From Syntrophaceae bacterium UBA2280 (GTDB lineage Bacteria > Desulfobacterota > Syntrophia > Syntrophales > Smithellaceae): 64,000 nucleotides of DNA. Below, one piece after another: positions 50,352-59,772 of this stretch. Location: NCBI GenBank assembly GCA_002347685.1, contig DDWS01000019.1, positions 1 through 64,000 on the forward strand. The letters run 5' to 3'. A program made the translations under genes and the position numbers. Each line of letters begins with the position of its first letter. Within the stretch, counting starts at the first letter, position 1. The notes under the pieces are model-generated. The model had not been told where the DNA came from, made no database searches, and saw nothing but the letters and a program-made list of their open reading frames with translations.

Positions 50352-51938
50352 TCAGCTCTTCTCCATCGTTTTGTGAAATTGAATTTGCGGGAACTGTTCC
50401 ATGATATGAGAGAGACGCCACTCGCTCATGGCCAGGTACACCATGTTCCCCTCCGCATCTGCGGCGAGATTGGCGTGGTTTTTTTTCTGAAAATCTTCCA
50501 TTTTCCCGGCATCGTCACAGGTGACCCAGCGGGCGGCGGCGTAATCGGTTTTTTCATAGTCGGCGTAGACGCTGTATTCGTTTTTCAGGCGTGACATGGT
50601 TACGTCGAATTGCAGGATGCCTACCGCGCCCAGAATATTGTCCGAACCCCACAGGGGGCGGAAAACCTGAATCGCGCCTTCCTCCGCAAGCTGGATCAGT
50701 CCTTTCTGCAGGTGTTTGATCCGCAGCGGGTCTTTCAGGCGGACACGGCAGAAATGCTCCGGTGCGAAATGAGGAATGCCGGTGAATTTGAGGGGTTCCT
50801 TCTGGCTGAAGGTATCGCCGATTTTAATGGTGCCGTGATTGTGAAGGCCGATGATGTCGCCGGGATAGGCTTCTTCAACATGGGTCCGGTCCTGGGCCAT
50901 GAAAATGGTCGCATTGGCCAGGGAGACTTCCTTGCCGATGCGGTGATGCATCACCTTCATGCCGCGCTCGAATTTGCCGGAGCAGATGCGCATAAAGGCG
51001 ATGCGATCGCGGTGCGCCGGGTCCATGTTGGCCTGAATCTTAAAGACGAAGCCGGAAAAGTCGTCTTCGTCCGGGCTGACCTGCCTGGTGGTGGTGGGAC
51101 GCGCGATCGGCGGCGGGGCAATCTCCACAAAAGCGTCGAGCAGTTCCTTGACGCCGAAGTTGTTAATGGCACTGCCGAAGAAAACCGGCGTCTGACCGGC
51201 CTTTAAAAATTCCTTGATGTCGAAAGGAGTGGCCGCGCCCTCCAGAAGCGCGATTTCTTCGCGCAGTTCGTCCGCCTGGCTTGCCAGCAGCTCATCGAGC
51301 AGGGGATCGGATAAATCTTCGACTACCACGCCATCATCTGATCGCCTGGCTTTTCCCGGCGTGAACAAGTGAAGCTTTTTGTCGTAGAGATTATAGACCC
51401 CCTTGAATCGTTTGCCCATGCCGATCGGCCAGGACAGCGGCGAGCATTCGATTTGCAATTTGTCTTCGATGTCCGCCAGAATATCCAGCGGTGGGAGGCA
51501 ATCACGGTCCATTTTGTTGATGAAAGTGATAATCGGCGTATTTCGCAGGCGACAGACTTCCATGAGCTTGCGGGTTTGAGTCTCGACGCCTTTGGAGCCG
51601 TCAATGACCATGAGAGCGCTGTCAACGGCGGTGAGGACGCGATAGGTGTCTTCAGAAAAGTCCTGGTGACCGGGTGTGTCTAAAAGGTTGATTTCGCAGC
51701 CGGCATATTCAAAGTTCATCACGGACGAGGTGACGGAAATGCCCCTTTCCTTTTCGATGGACATCCAGTCGCTCAAGGCATGTTTGGAAGCCTTGCGGGC
51801 CTTGACCGCACCGGCCAGCTGGATGGCGCCGCCGAAGAGCAGCAGCTTCTCCGTCAGGGTCGTTTTCCCCGCGTCGGGATGGCTGATGATGCCGAAAGTC
51901 CGGCGCCGATCAATTTCTTTTTGTAACTGTTTACTCAA
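50352..51938 (-). CDS. prfC: Peptide chain release factor 3
   Basis: 528 aa from TTG 51938, with GAGGG four bases upstream, giving the length of E. coli RF3 (529); the frame is open to 51992 without a better start. The GTPase removes RF1 and RF2 from the ribosome after termination. G motifs are SHPDAGKTTLTE (G1), the RGISVTSSVM switch (G2), DTPGHQDFSEDT (G3) and NKMD (G4). The C-terminal region (GILQFDVTMSRLKNEY, WRLSHIMEQFPQ) is as in RF3 and excludes EF-G. It is a single-gene unit, divergent from the tRNA gene. Confidence 0.95.
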   Translation of the reverse strand: MSKQLQKEIDRRRTFGIISHPDAGKTTLTEKLLLFGGAIQLAGAVKARKASKHALSDWMSIEKERGISVTSSVMNFEYAGCEINLLDTPGHQDFSEDTYRVLTAVDSALMVIDGSKGVETQTRKLMEVCRLRNTPIITFINKMDRDCLPPLDILADIEDKLQIECSPLSWPIGMGKRFKGVYNLYDKKLHLFTPGKARRSDDGVVVEDLSDPLLDELLASQADELREEIALLEGAATPFDIKEFLKAGQTPVFFGSAINNFGVKELLDAFVEIAPPPIARPTTTRQVSPDEDDFSGFVFKIQANMDPAHRDRIAFMRICSGKFERGMKVMHHRIGKEVSLANATIFMAQDRTHVEEAYPGDIIGLHNHGTIKIGDTFSQKEPLKFTGIPHFAPEHFCRVRLKDPLRIKHLQKGLIQLAEEGAIQVFRPLWGSDNILGAVGILQFDVTMSRLKNEYSVYADYEKTDYAAARWVTCDDAGKMEDFQKKNHANLAADAEGNMVYLAMSEWRLSHIMEQFPQIQFHKTMEKS

Positions 51939-52131
51939 AATACCCTCATTAATTAAAGAAGTGAACAAGTCCGACCGTTCACAGCAGCGCAACCTGATTG
52001 CCTAAAGCCGGGCAGCCCATAGTCTTGTGCGGGAGTCGCCTATTAACCAATTATCCCTTCGCTGTCAATATCCAAGAAATCGGCGCCCCTCCGCAGATGA
52101 TGTTTTTCTGCCGGTGTTTTCGAAAAATTCC

Positions 52132-52159
52132 TTGACAAAAAAGATGCTTTGAATAAAGG
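52132..52159 (+). promoter_or_regulatory. Promoter of tRNA-Gly
   Basis: TTGACA (52132-52137) is a perfect -35 box. A TAAAGG-like -10 box lies 16 bp downstream (52154-52159), a few bases before the start of the tRNA at 52173. The -10 box is weak. Confidence 0.55.
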
Positions 52160-52172
52160 TCGCAAGGCGTGA

Positions 52173-52247
52173 GCGGGCGTAATTCAGTGGTAGAATGTCA
52201 GCTTCCCAAGCTGGACGTCGCCGGTTCGAGCCCGGTCGCCCGCTCCA
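52173..52247 (+). tRNA. tRNA-Gly, anticodon CCC
   Basis: A 75-nt cloverleaf with genome-encoded CCA. The acceptor arms gcgggcg and cgcccgc pair perfectly. The anticodon stem tcagc/gctgg encloses the loop ttcccaa with anticodon ccc (52205-52207), reading GGG. The T loop ggttcgagccc is canonical. It lies directly upstream of the rimP-nusA-infB operon, at the place where E. coli has metY. Confidence 0.96.
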
Positions 52248-52358
52248 TTGTTTATTTTTTACGGCCGGCGGGTTCTCCCGGGGCGGTAAATAGTGCTTGC
52301 ATTGCCCGCTGGCACGTGGTAGTTGCATTCCCGACGATCACTGAAAGTAGTATGCTGA

Positions 52359-52385
52359 AGTGGGCTTTTGCCCACTTTTTTATTT
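52359..52385 (+). terminator. Terminator/attenuator between tRNA-Gly and rimP
   Basis: A perfect 7-bp stem (agtgggc, 52359-52365, with gcccact, 52370-52376) with a tttt loop is followed by a T-rich tail. It lies 20 bp before the rimP start, so readthrough would be needed for tRNA-started transcripts to reach the operon. Confidence 0.85.
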
Positions 52386-52405
52386 TCCAAAGCGATTGCA
52401 AGTGT

Positions 52406-52891
52406 ATGTACGATGATTTGAAAGATAAAATATGGCAACTGGCCGAACCGGTTGCGGCATCCGAGGGGTTGGAGCTGATTCATGTGGAATGCGTCAAAAT
52501 GCATTCCCGATGGGTATTTAGGCTTTTCCTCGACTGTGAGGATGGTGTCACGCTCAATGACTGCAGCGCGGTGAGTAATCAGTTGGGCGATATACTGGAT
52601 GTTCATGATTTGTCTCACGGCCCCTATACGCTGGAAGTTTCGTCGCCGGGGATTGACCGGCCCATTTCGCGGGACACCGATTTTGAGCGCTTCAAAGGGG
52701 AAAAAATCAAACTGAAAACAAAGATCAAAATTGGCGGGATGAAGAATTTCCACGGTACGCTCGTGGACTATGTCGAAGAAGACGGACAAAAAGCAGTCCG
52801 AATCGATGTGGCGGGTAAAATTATCAGCGTTCCGAAGAACGAGATTTCCAAAGCCAATCTGGCAGATGATGTGGCCGTGATAACCGAATGA
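52406..52891 (+). CDS. rimP: Ribosome maturation factor RimP
   Basis: 161 aa from ATG 52406; the open frame from 52169 runs through the tRNA and is not coding. It is needed for maturation of the 30S subunit. Family blocks: LAEPVAASEGLELIHVECVK, FLDCEDGVTLNDCSAVSNQL, GPYTLEVSSPGIDRPISRDTDFERF and IISVPKNEISKANL. The two domains are of normal size. It is the first gene of the rimP-nusA-infB group, 62 bp before nusA. Confidence 0.93.
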   Translation: MYDDLKDKIWQLAEPVAASEGLELIHVECVKMHSRWVFRLFLDCEDGVTLNDCSAVSNQLGDILDVHDLSHGPYTLEVSSPGIDRPISRDTDFERFKGEKIKLKTKIKIGGMKNFHGTLVDYVEEDGQKAVRIDVAGKIISVPKNEISKANLADDVAVITE

Positions 52892-52953
52892 GAAATTGGC
52901 CTGCAGTCTGAAATTGCTTGCGGTTCAGAGAAGAAAAATGGAGGAAATGGTAA

Positions 52954-54213
52954 ATGTTTCAGGAGCTTAAACGTCTGATTGAGCAGATGGGTAAGGACAG
53001 GGGTATCGATAAGCAGATTATCACGGAGGCGCTTGAGGCCGCCATGTTGACGGCGGCGCGCAAGAAACTGGGCTCTCATGTGGATATCGAAGCTCACTAC
53101 AATGATGAAGCCGGAGAGATCGAGGTTTTCCAGTTTAAAACGGTAGTGGATAAAGTGCTCGATCCCGAAACACAAATTTCCAGAGAAAAAGCCCGGGCAA
53201 CGCTCGATGAGGGCGCGGAACCGGGGGACTCGCTGGGGATGAAGATCGAAACAAGTTCTTTCGGACGCATTGCCGTACAGATGGCCAAACAGATCATCAT
53301 TCAGCGGGTCAAGGACGCGGAGCACGACAACATCTTCGATGAATATAAAGATCGCAAAGGCGAACTGATCAACGGGTTCGTCCAGCGGTTTGAAGGTGGA
53401 AACATTATCGTGAATCTCGGACGGGCCGAAGGCGTGGTACCCATGTCGGAGCAGATTCACCGCGAAGCCTATAAACGCGGCGAACGCATCCGGACATATC
53501 TTTTTGAGGTAAAGAAGAATACCAAGGGGGTGCAGATCATTCTTTCGCGCACGCATCCCGCGTTTCTCAAGGCTCTTTTTGAGGTGGAGGTTCCGGAAAT
53601 TTCCGAAGGTCTCATTGACATTGTCAGTGTGGCCCGTGAGCCGGGCAAGCGCGGTAAAATTGCCGTGAGGGCCAAGGATAGGGATATCGATCCGGTGGGT
53701 GCCTGTGTTGGAATGCGCGGTACCCGCGTGCAGAGTGTTGTTCAGGAACTGCGAGGCGAAAAAATCGACATCATTCCCTATACGGAAGACGAGGCCAAGT
53801 ATGTTTCGAGCGCTCTGTCTCCGGCCAAGGTCAACCGCGTGTTTGTCGATGATGAAAGCCGTGCGATGATCGTGATCGTGCCGGATGATCAGCTTTCGCT
53901 GGCGATCGGCAAAAACGGACAAAACGTGCGCCTGGCGGTTAAGCTGACCGGCTGGAAAATCGATGTTAAAAGCGAGACGATGGCCGCAGATAAAGAAGAC
54001 GACGGACATAAAGCACTGACGAAAATCCCCGGTATCGGACCGGCCATGGCCCAGAAGCTTTTTGACGCGGGCATCAAGAGCATCGCCATGCTGGCGGCTG
54101 TTGATCCGGATACGCTTTGCGCGATCCCGGGTGTCGGAGAAAAAACCGGCGGGGAGTGGATTGAAGAAGCCGGCAGACTTCTGGACGAAGAAACAAAAAC
54201 GACAGCGAAGTAA
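52954..54213 (+). CDS. nusA: Transcription termination/antitermination factor NusA
   Basis: 419 aa. The N-terminal RNA polymerase-binding domain (1-130) is followed by an S1 domain (GFVQRFEGGNIIVNLGRAEG) and two KH domains (GACVGMRGTRVQSVVQELRGEKIDI and LAIGKNGQNVRLAVKLTGWKID). A short C-terminal helix-hairpin-helix part (KIPGIGPAMAQKLFDAGIKS) replaces the acidic repeats of E. coli. It controls pausing and termination. AGGAGG-like sites precede ATG 52954. It ends 48 bp before infB. Confidence 0.95.
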   Translation: MFQELKRLIEQMGKDRGIDKQIITEALEAAMLTAARKKLGSHVDIEAHYNDEAGEIEVFQFKTVVDKVLDPETQISREKARATLDEGAEPGDSLGMKIETSSFGRIAVQMAKQIIIQRVKDAEHDNIFDEYKDRKGELINGFVQRFEGGNIIVNLGRAEGVVPMSEQIHREAYKRGERIRTYLFEVKKNTKGVQIILSRTHPAFLKALFEVEVPEISEGLIDIVSVAREPGKRGKIAVRAKDRDIDPVGACVGMRGTRVQSVVQELRGEKIDIIPYTEDEAKYVSSALSPAKVNRVFVDDESRAMIVIVPDDQLSLAIGKNGQNVRLAVKLTGWKIDVKSETMAADKEDDGHKALTKIPGIGPAMAQKLFDAGIKSIAMLAAVDPDTLCAIPGVGEKTGGEWIEEAGRLLDEETKTTAK

Positions 54214-54261
54214 TCGTCATGTGTTTGGTGAACTAGACATTTAACTTTGGGAGTTTTGGGA

Positions 54262-56871
54262 ATGGCTAAAAAGCGGGTTCATGAGTTGGCCAAGGAACTT
54301 GGTTTGGAGAATAAGGAGCTGATCACTCGTCTGGAAGGATTGGGCATCACGGTGAAATCCCATGCCAGTTCTTTGGAAGATCATGAAATCGAGCGTGTCA
54401 GAGAGGACTTGCAGGCCACTTCGCCTCGGCAGATTGTGGAGGAAAGAATTAAAACCACCGTCATCCGTCGGCGCGCGGTGCGCACACCGGTCGAGGCGAC
54501 GGAGTCCGACGAGACCGAAGAAGCGAAAAGCATCCCCGCGTCTGAAAAGGCGGCCCCGGAGATTCCCGAAAGCCAGAAGCACAAAGAGGAGCCGTCAGCG
54601 AAGCCGTCTGACGCTGCCGCGGAAGCGAAGAAAGAGACCGCTCAACCGGAAATGGTGGCGGGGCAAACAGGCCATGGCGACGCCGTCACCGCCACCGATG
54701 TAGCGTCGGGCGAGGCTGCTGCCACCGATCCTGAAATCGTTTCGGTTAAACCGAAGCCGCCTCCCGTGATTCTTCCGGTGAAGCCTCCAATCATGTCCCG
54801 GCATAAAATCACCAAACCGGAGGTGAAAAAGGACATCCCGGTGAAGGGTTCCGTGAAGCCGGGCGAGGCATTGACTCCGCCGTCGGACGATAAAGCCATC
54901 AAGCGGGACTTCGACAAAACCAAGAAAAAAGGCAAAGGGCCGGTTGAAGTATTCATTGAAGAGGAAAAGGAAGTCCCCCGCCGCAAAGTCATCGAGAAAA
55001 AGATTGAAAAGAAAATAAGAAAGGTTGATGACGATCGGGAAGTCGTTTTCAGTAAATGGCGGGAAGACAAGAAATCCGCGCCCGTCAGAATGAAAAAAAC
55101 AGAAATCACGGTACCCAAAGCCATCAAGCGGCGCATCCGGGTAGGTGAGACGATCTCCACGGGCGAGTTGGCCAAAAGAATGGGCGTCAAGGCCAGTGAG
55201 GTCATCAACAAGCTCATGGGGATGGGGGTGATGGCGGCAATCAATCAGGCCATCGATTATGATATTGCCGTGCTTGTTGCCTCCGAGTTCAGCTTTCAGG
55301 TAGAGAAGACGGAACTGGAATTTGAAGAGACCATGATTCGGGCCGAAGCTGCCGAGGAGAACCTCAAGCCTCGCGCGCCCATTGTCACGATCATGGGGCA
55401 TGTCGATCACGGTAAGACCTCGCTTCTGGACGCGATCCGCCAGACCAATGTCATCGACGGCGAAGCGGGTGGTATCACACAGGCTATTGGCGCGTACCAT
55501 GTGCATATCAAAGGCCGCGATATTGTTTTTCTGGATACGCCGGGCCATGAAGCCTTCACCGCCATGCGTGCGCGCGGTGCCCAGGTTACGGACATCGTGG
55601 TACTGGTGGTGGCGGCCGACGACGGCGTGATGGGGCAGACGATAGAAGCCATCAACCACTCCAAGGTAGCCGGGGTGCCGATCATGGTGGCGATCAATAA
55701 AATCGACAAACCGGGCGCAGATCCTGAAAAAATCAAGCAGTCGCTGACTGAATACGGCCTTGTGTCCGAACAGTGGGGCGGCGATACTATTTTCAGCGAA
55801 GTATCCGCAAAAATGAAAATCGGCATCGAAGAACTGCTGGAGCTGATCTTGCTTCAGGCTGATGTCATGGAACTCAAAGCCGATCCGGATGTGTCTGCAC
55901 GCGGCATCATTGTTGAAGCCAAACTGGACCGCGGCCGGGGTCCGGTGGCGACGGTTCTCATCGGGCAGGGGACGCTGCGCGAAGGCGACGCTTTTGTGTC
56001 CAAAACCGAGTTCGGCCGCGTACGGGCCATGATCAACGATCAGGGAAGGCGCGTGAAGGAAGCCGGCCCCGCCATGCCTGTGGAGGTCATCGGTTTTTCC
56101 AGTGTGCCGCAGACAGGCGCGGAATTTGTCTGCGTCGAAGATGAAAAGAAGGCAAGAAGCATTGCTGATTACTGGATCCGAAAAACACGCGAAAAGGAGC
56201 TTTCTGCTTCGTCCAAGATCACTTTAGAACAGCTGTATCAGAAGATCAAGGAGGGCGTGAAGGATCTCAACGTCATTATCAAAGCCGACGTGCAGGGTTC
56301 CATCGAAGCGATTGCCGACGCGCTGCACAAGCTTTCCACAGAAGATGTTCAGCTCAAGGCCATTCACAGTTCCACCGGTGCGATCAGTGAAACAGACGTC
56401 ATGCTGGCGTCGGCATCGAACGCGATCATTATCGGATTCAATGTCCGTCCGGATGCGCGGGTGAGTGAGCTTGCCGAGCAGGAAGGTGTGGAAATCAAGC
56501 TCTATGACATTATTTACAACGTGATTGCCGATGTGCGCGCGGCGATGGAAGGCCTTCTGGACCCGGAATACAAGGAAGTGGTGCAGGGACGTGCCGAGGT
56601 CCGGGAGCTCTTTAAGGTGCCCAAAGTCGGCATCATTGCAGGGTGTCATGTGATGGACGGTAAAATCACCCGTTCCGCCGGCATTAAGCTGGTGCGCGAC
56701 AGCGTGGTGGTTTTAGACGGCAAACTCCTTTCCCTGAAACGCTTTAAGGATGACGCCAAAGAAGTGCTGGCCGGTTTCGACTGCGGCATCGGGATCGAAG
56801 GGTACAACGATATTCATGTGGGAGATGTGATTGAGTCCTACATCACGGAAACCATTGAAAGAAAACTTTAA
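54262..56871 (+). CDS. infB: Translation initiation factor IF-2
   Basis: 869 aa from ATG 54262 (MAKKRVHELAKELG). There is an N-terminal IF2_N helix, a long charged, Ala/Lys/Pro/Glu-rich linker (about 60-300, low complexity), a second IF2_N motif (STGELAKRMGVKASEVINKL) and the G domain. G1 is GHVDHGKTSLLD at about 379-390, then DTPGHEAFT and NKID. EF-Tu-like domain II and the C-terminal initiator-tRNA-binding domain end it. It places fMet-tRNA on the ribosome. The cluster order matches the typical nusA operon. Confidence 0.96.
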   Translation: MAKKRVHELAKELGLENKELITRLEGLGITVKSHASSLEDHEIERVREDLQATSPRQIVEERIKTTVIRRRAVRTPVEATESDETEEAKSIPASEKAAPEIPESQKHKEEPSAKPSDAAAEAKKETAQPEMVAGQTGHGDAVTATDVASGEAAATDPEIVSVKPKPPPVILPVKPPIMSRHKITKPEVKKDIPVKGSVKPGEALTPPSDDKAIKRDFDKTKKKGKGPVEVFIEEEKEVPRRKVIEKKIEKKIRKVDDDREVVFSKWREDKKSAPVRMKKTEITVPKAIKRRIRVGETISTGELAKRMGVKASEVINKLMGMGVMAAINQAIDYDIAVLVASEFSFQVEKTELEFEETMIRAEAAEENLKPRAPIVTIMGHVDHGKTSLLDAIRQTNVIDGEAGGITQAIGAYHVHIKGRDIVFLDTPGHEAFTAMRARGAQVTDIVVLVVAADDGVMGQTIEAINHSKVAGVPIMVAINKIDKPGADPEKIKQSLTEYGLVSEQWGGDTIFSEVSAKMKIGIEELLELILLQADVMELKADPDVSARGIIVEAKLDRGRGPVATVLIGQGTLREGDAFVSKTEFGRVRAMINDQGRRVKEAGPAMPVEVIGFSSVPQTGAEFVCVEDEKKARSIADYWIRKTREKELSASSKITLEQLYQKIKEGVKDLNVIIKADVQGSIEAIADALHKLSTEDVQLKAIHSSTGAISETDVMLASASNAIIIGFNVRPDARVSELAEQEGVEIKLYDIIYNVIADVRAAMEGLLDPEYKEVVQGRAEVRELFKVPKVGIIAGCHVMDGKITRSAGIKLVRDSVVVLDGKLLSLKRFKDDAKEVLAGFDCGIGIEGYNDIHVGDVIESYITETIERKL

Positions 56872-56897
56872 GAGGGATTTTTAAGAATTTCAGGCTT

Positions 56898-57236
56898 ATG
56901 GTCATCGGATACGGAATCATTCGCTTACGGATTGAAGAATCCGGTTCTTTGAAGGACAAAAGAAGCGTTTTAAACAAGATTTTAAAACGCGTGCAAAATG
57001 AATTTAACGTCTCCATTGCCCAGGTCGGCGATCTGGATGACCGGCATTTTGCGCAGATTGGATTTGCGCTGACCGGCAATGAATCCCGCTATATCAACGG
57101 TAAGGTTGATCATTTGCTCCGGTTTATCGGTGATTTGCATGTTGCCGACGTGTTGAGTTCAAAAATGGAATTGATGGTGGTTTCGGATTTTCTCGAAGAT
57201 ACGGATTGGGAAGCAGGAAAGTACAATGAAGTTTAA
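56898..57236 (+). CDS. ylxP: YlxP-like DUF503 protein
   Basis: 112 aa. It has the DUF503 pattern: YGIIRLRIEESGSLKDKRSVLNKILKRVQNEFNVSIAQVGDLD, with the usual LKDKR block. YlxP-type proteins are thought to act in ribosome assembly near RbfA. It lies 26 bp after infB and overlaps rbfA by 11 bp. The C-terminal end is slightly longer than in Bacillus YlxP. Confidence 0.85.
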   Translation: MVIGYGIIRLRIEESGSLKDKRSVLNKILKRVQNEFNVSIAQVGDLDDRHFAQIGFALTGNESRYINGKVDHLLRFIGDLHVADVLSSKMELMVVSDFLEDTDWEAGKYNEV

Positions 57237-57585
57237 AAGGGCGGACAGGGTCGGCGAACTGATCATGGCGGAAATGTCCGATATTCTGCTCAAAGCGGTT
57301 AAAGATCCGCGCCTGCATATGGTGACGATTACGGCGGTCAAGGTGACAGACGATCTGCGCAACGCCAGAATTTATTTTGTCGAAATGGGCCAGGATGAGT
57401 TGAGAGATGAGATTCAGGAGGCATTGGGCAAGGCCAAGGGGTTTGTGCGCCGCGAACTGGGTCATCGTCTTCAGCTGCGTTTTGTGCCCCAGATTGTTTT
57501 TGTGCATGACACGTCCTTCGGTTACGGAAACCGCATTGAGAGGCTGTTGGCCGATATCGCCAGGCAAGAAGAGGATTATGAATAA
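57226..57585 (+). CDS. rbfA: 30S ribosome-binding factor RbfA
   Basis: 119 aa. The KH-like fold is shown by KRADRVGELIMAEMSDILLKAVKDPRL, VTITAVKVTDDLRNARIYFV and LRFVPQIVFVHDTS, all conserved family blocks. It assists the late maturation of 16S rRNA. It overlaps ylxP by 11 bp and nrnA by 8 bp, so these genes are translated together. Confidence 0.92.
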   Translation: MKFKRADRVGELIMAEMSDILLKAVKDPRLHMVTITAVKVTDDLRNARIYFVEMGQDELRDEIQEALGKAKGFVRRELGHRLQLRFVPQIVFVHDTSFGYGNRIERLLADIARQEEDYE

Positions 57586-58528
57586 AAAGATCATTGAGGC
57601 AATTTCTTCAGGGAAAAGATTTCTAATTACGGCGCATGTGCGCTTGGACGGAGACGCGCTGGGTTCAGAACTGGCTTTGTTTCAGATGTTGAAAGATTTG
57701 GGTAAGGATGCGGTCATTTACAATCAGGATGCCACCCCGCAGCATTACTTGTTTTTACCGGGTGCCGATCAAATTGTTCACGAACTGGAAAGCGTAGAAA
57801 CGTACGACGTCGGATTTGTTCTCGATTGTTCCGAGCTGGATCGCGTCGGGGATATTGCGTCTGAGATTACTAAAATCAAAACGCTGATCAATGTCGATCA
57901 TCACGTGTCCAACGGCGGGTTCAGTGAATTGAGACTCCTGGATTCTCAGGCAAGCTCGACAGGCGAACTCCTCTACCGTCTGATGCGCGAGATAGGCGTG
58001 AAGATGACAAAGGACATTTGCACGAACTTATACGCGGCGATTTTAACGGATACGGGTGGATTCCGCTATTCCAACACGCACCAGGATACGCTGTGGGCGG
58101 CAGGCGATCTGGTGGAGGGCGGGGCCGATCCCCAGTGGATTTCTGAAAACATTTACGAAAGCGATCCGCCGGCCAAGCTTCAGTTGCTTTCACGGGTCCT
58201 GGAGACATTGTCGCTGGATATGACAACCAAAACCGCTTCGATGGTGGTGACATTTGAACATCTTCGCCAAACGGGTGCGACGATGGAGCACACGGACGGG
58301 TTTATTGATATCCCCCGTACCGTGAAAAATATTGATATTGCCATGCTCTACACACAGATGGACGATAAATTGTTCAAGTTGAGCCTGCGCTCCAAAGGCA
58401 AGGTCAACGTCGAAAGAATCGCCCGTCAATTCGGCGGCGGCGGCCATGTCAATGCGGCGGCGTGCAGAATTGACGGTGACATTGAGGTCATCAAGGCGCG
58501 GGTGCTCGCAGCGGTCGAGGCTTTGTAG
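57578..58528 (+). CDS. nrnA: Bifunctional oligoribonuclease/pAp phosphatase (DHH family)
   Basis: 316 aa from ATG 57578, behind GAAGAGGA; the frame is open earlier but only inside rbfA. The DHH domain motifs are HVRLDGDALGSELAL, VLDCSELDRVGD and the name-giving INVDHHVSNGGF. The DHHA1 domain follows, with RIARQFGGGGHVNAAACRIDG. It degrades short RNAs and 3'-phosphoadenosine-5'-phosphate. It lies between rbfA and truB, a common arrangement in deltaproteobacteria and Gram-positives. Confidence 0.9.
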   Translation: MNKKIIEAISSGKRFLITAHVRLDGDALGSELALFQMLKDLGKDAVIYNQDATPQHYLFLPGADQIVHELESVETYDVGFVLDCSELDRVGDIASEITKIKTLINVDHHVSNGGFSELRLLDSQASSTGELLYRLMREIGVKMTKDICTNLYAAILTDTGGFRYSNTHQDTLWAAGDLVEGGADPQWISENIYESDPPAKLQLLSRVLETLSLDMTTKTASMVVTFEHLRQTGATMEHTDGFIDIPRTVKNIDIAMLYTQMDDKLFKLSLRSKGKVNVERIARQFGGGGHVNAAACRIDGDIEVIKARVLAAVEAL

Positions 58529-58534
58529 AGGCGG

Positions 58535-59443
58535 ATGGATGGTATTGTGGTCATTGACAAACCGGCGGGTTTCACTTCCCACGATGTCGTAAGCAAGGTC
58601 AAAAGAATCCTGGGCGCAAAAAAGGCCGGACATACCGGAACCCTGGATCCGATGGCCACCGGTGTTTTGCCGGTTTGCATCAACGAAGCAACCAAACTGG
58701 CGCAGTTTCTGTCGGTCGAGAACAAGACTTACCTGGCGACAATGCTGCTGGGGGTCCGGACGGACACGCAGGATATTGAGGGAAAGGTCACGCATGAATC
58801 GGATCAGGTTGTCGCCGAAGAAGACATCCGCCGGGCAATGAGAAAAATGGTGGGGAAAATCAGTCAGACGCCACCGGCCTTTTCAGCCCTGAAACACAAA
58901 GGCAAACCTTTGTACAAATATGCGCGTAAGGGAGAGTTTCCGGAAGTTTCCCCGCGGGAAGTGGAAATTTTCAGCCTTGACATCAGGGAAATTGCATTGC
59001 CCCGTGTGACCTTTGAAATTTCCTGCTCCAAGGGGACGTACATACGGACCATCTGCGAGGATGTCGGCAACATGCTGGGCTGCGGAGCCTGTTTGTCCGG
59101 TTTGCGGCGACGGCAGAGCGGTTTTTTTACGGAAGCTCTGGCCCTGGCCCTGGAGGAGGACAACGCGGACGGGATGAAAACGAAGCTTTCAGACGGGATG
59201 CTGACGATGGCAAAATGTCTGCCGGCCTTTACCGCTGTGGAAGTCAGTGAATCACAGGCGGATAAACTGCGTGACGGATTTCAGCCGGATGCGGTATTGA
59301 GCCCGAATGATGTTCTTCCTTTTCTTGCAGTGGGAGATATGATAAAGTTTGTTTCCCCTGAAGGACATCTGGTGGCGGTAGGCCAAAGCAACGGGCCTGT
59401 TTCGGGGGTAAAGACGATCAGGGTTTTTAATAAAAACGATTGA
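58535..59443 (+). CDS. truB: tRNA pseudouridine(55) synthase TruB
   Basis: 302 aa, starting 6 bp after nrnA. The catalytic Asp38 is in AGHTGTLDPMATGVLPVC. Other blocks: IDKPAGFTSHDVVSKVKRIL, ISQTPPAFSALKHKGKPLYKYAR and CSKGTYIRTICEDVGNMLGCGACLSGLRR. It modifies uridine 55 in all elongator tRNAs. A C-terminal PUA-like part is present (about 240-300). There is no ribF gene between it and rpsO, as seen in other groups. Confidence 0.94.
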   Translation: MDGIVVIDKPAGFTSHDVVSKVKRILGAKKAGHTGTLDPMATGVLPVCINEATKLAQFLSVENKTYLATMLLGVRTDTQDIEGKVTHESDQVVAEEDIRRAMRKMVGKISQTPPAFSALKHKGKPLYKYARKGEFPEVSPREVEIFSLDIREIALPRVTFEISCSKGTYIRTICEDVGNMLGCGACLSGLRRRQSGFFTEALALALEEDNADGMKTKLSDGMLTMAKCLPAFTAVEVSESQADKLRDGFQPDAVLSPNDVLPFLAVGDMIKFVSPEGHLVAVGQSNGPVSGVKTIRVFNKND

Positions 59444-59495
59444 GTAAACTAAAGACTGTCAACAAGGAATCAACTATCAGAGGGAGGAATGAAGC

Positions 59496-59762
59496 GTGTT
59501 AACTGTTGAAAAAAGGAAAACATTAATTGAGGATTACCGGCTGCACGAGAAGGACACCGGTTCGCCGGAAGTACAGATAGCCCTTTTGAGCGCCAGAATT
59601 GAATATCTGACGGAGCATTTCAAGGCGCACCAGAAGGATCATCATTCCCGACGTGGTTTGCTCAAACTCGTCGGCCAGAGAAGAAGATTGCTCAATTACA
59701 TCAAATCGGACGATGTGGAGCGTTACAGAACCATTATCAAACGTCTGGGCCTCAGGAAGTAA
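59496..59762 (+). CDS. rpsO: Ribosomal protein S15
   Basis: 88 aa with a GTG start at 59496 and a GGGAGGA site upstream. The sequence shows LTVEKRKTLIEDYRLHEKDTGSPEVQIALLSARI and HFKAHQKDHHSRRGLLKLVGQRRRLLNYI, both nearly invariant in S15. It binds the central domain of 16S rRNA and in other bacteria represses its own synthesis. It is followed by a long hairpin and pnp. Confidence 0.97.
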   Translation: MLTVEKRKTLIEDYRLHEKDTGSPEVQIALLSARIEYLTEHFKAHQKDHHSRRGLLKLVGQRRRLLNYIKSDDVERYRTIIKRLGLRK

Positions 59763-59772
59763 CTATCGAGTG

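Noticed and set aside
52309..52326. Possible sigma-54 promoter (TGGCACG ... TTGCA) before rimP
   Set aside because: The gap between GG and GC is 12 bp, not the required 10 bp.
54595..55659. 354-codon minus-strand frame opposite infB
   Set aside because: Antisense of the infB linker and G domain; composition dominated by His, Phe, Arg and Gly.
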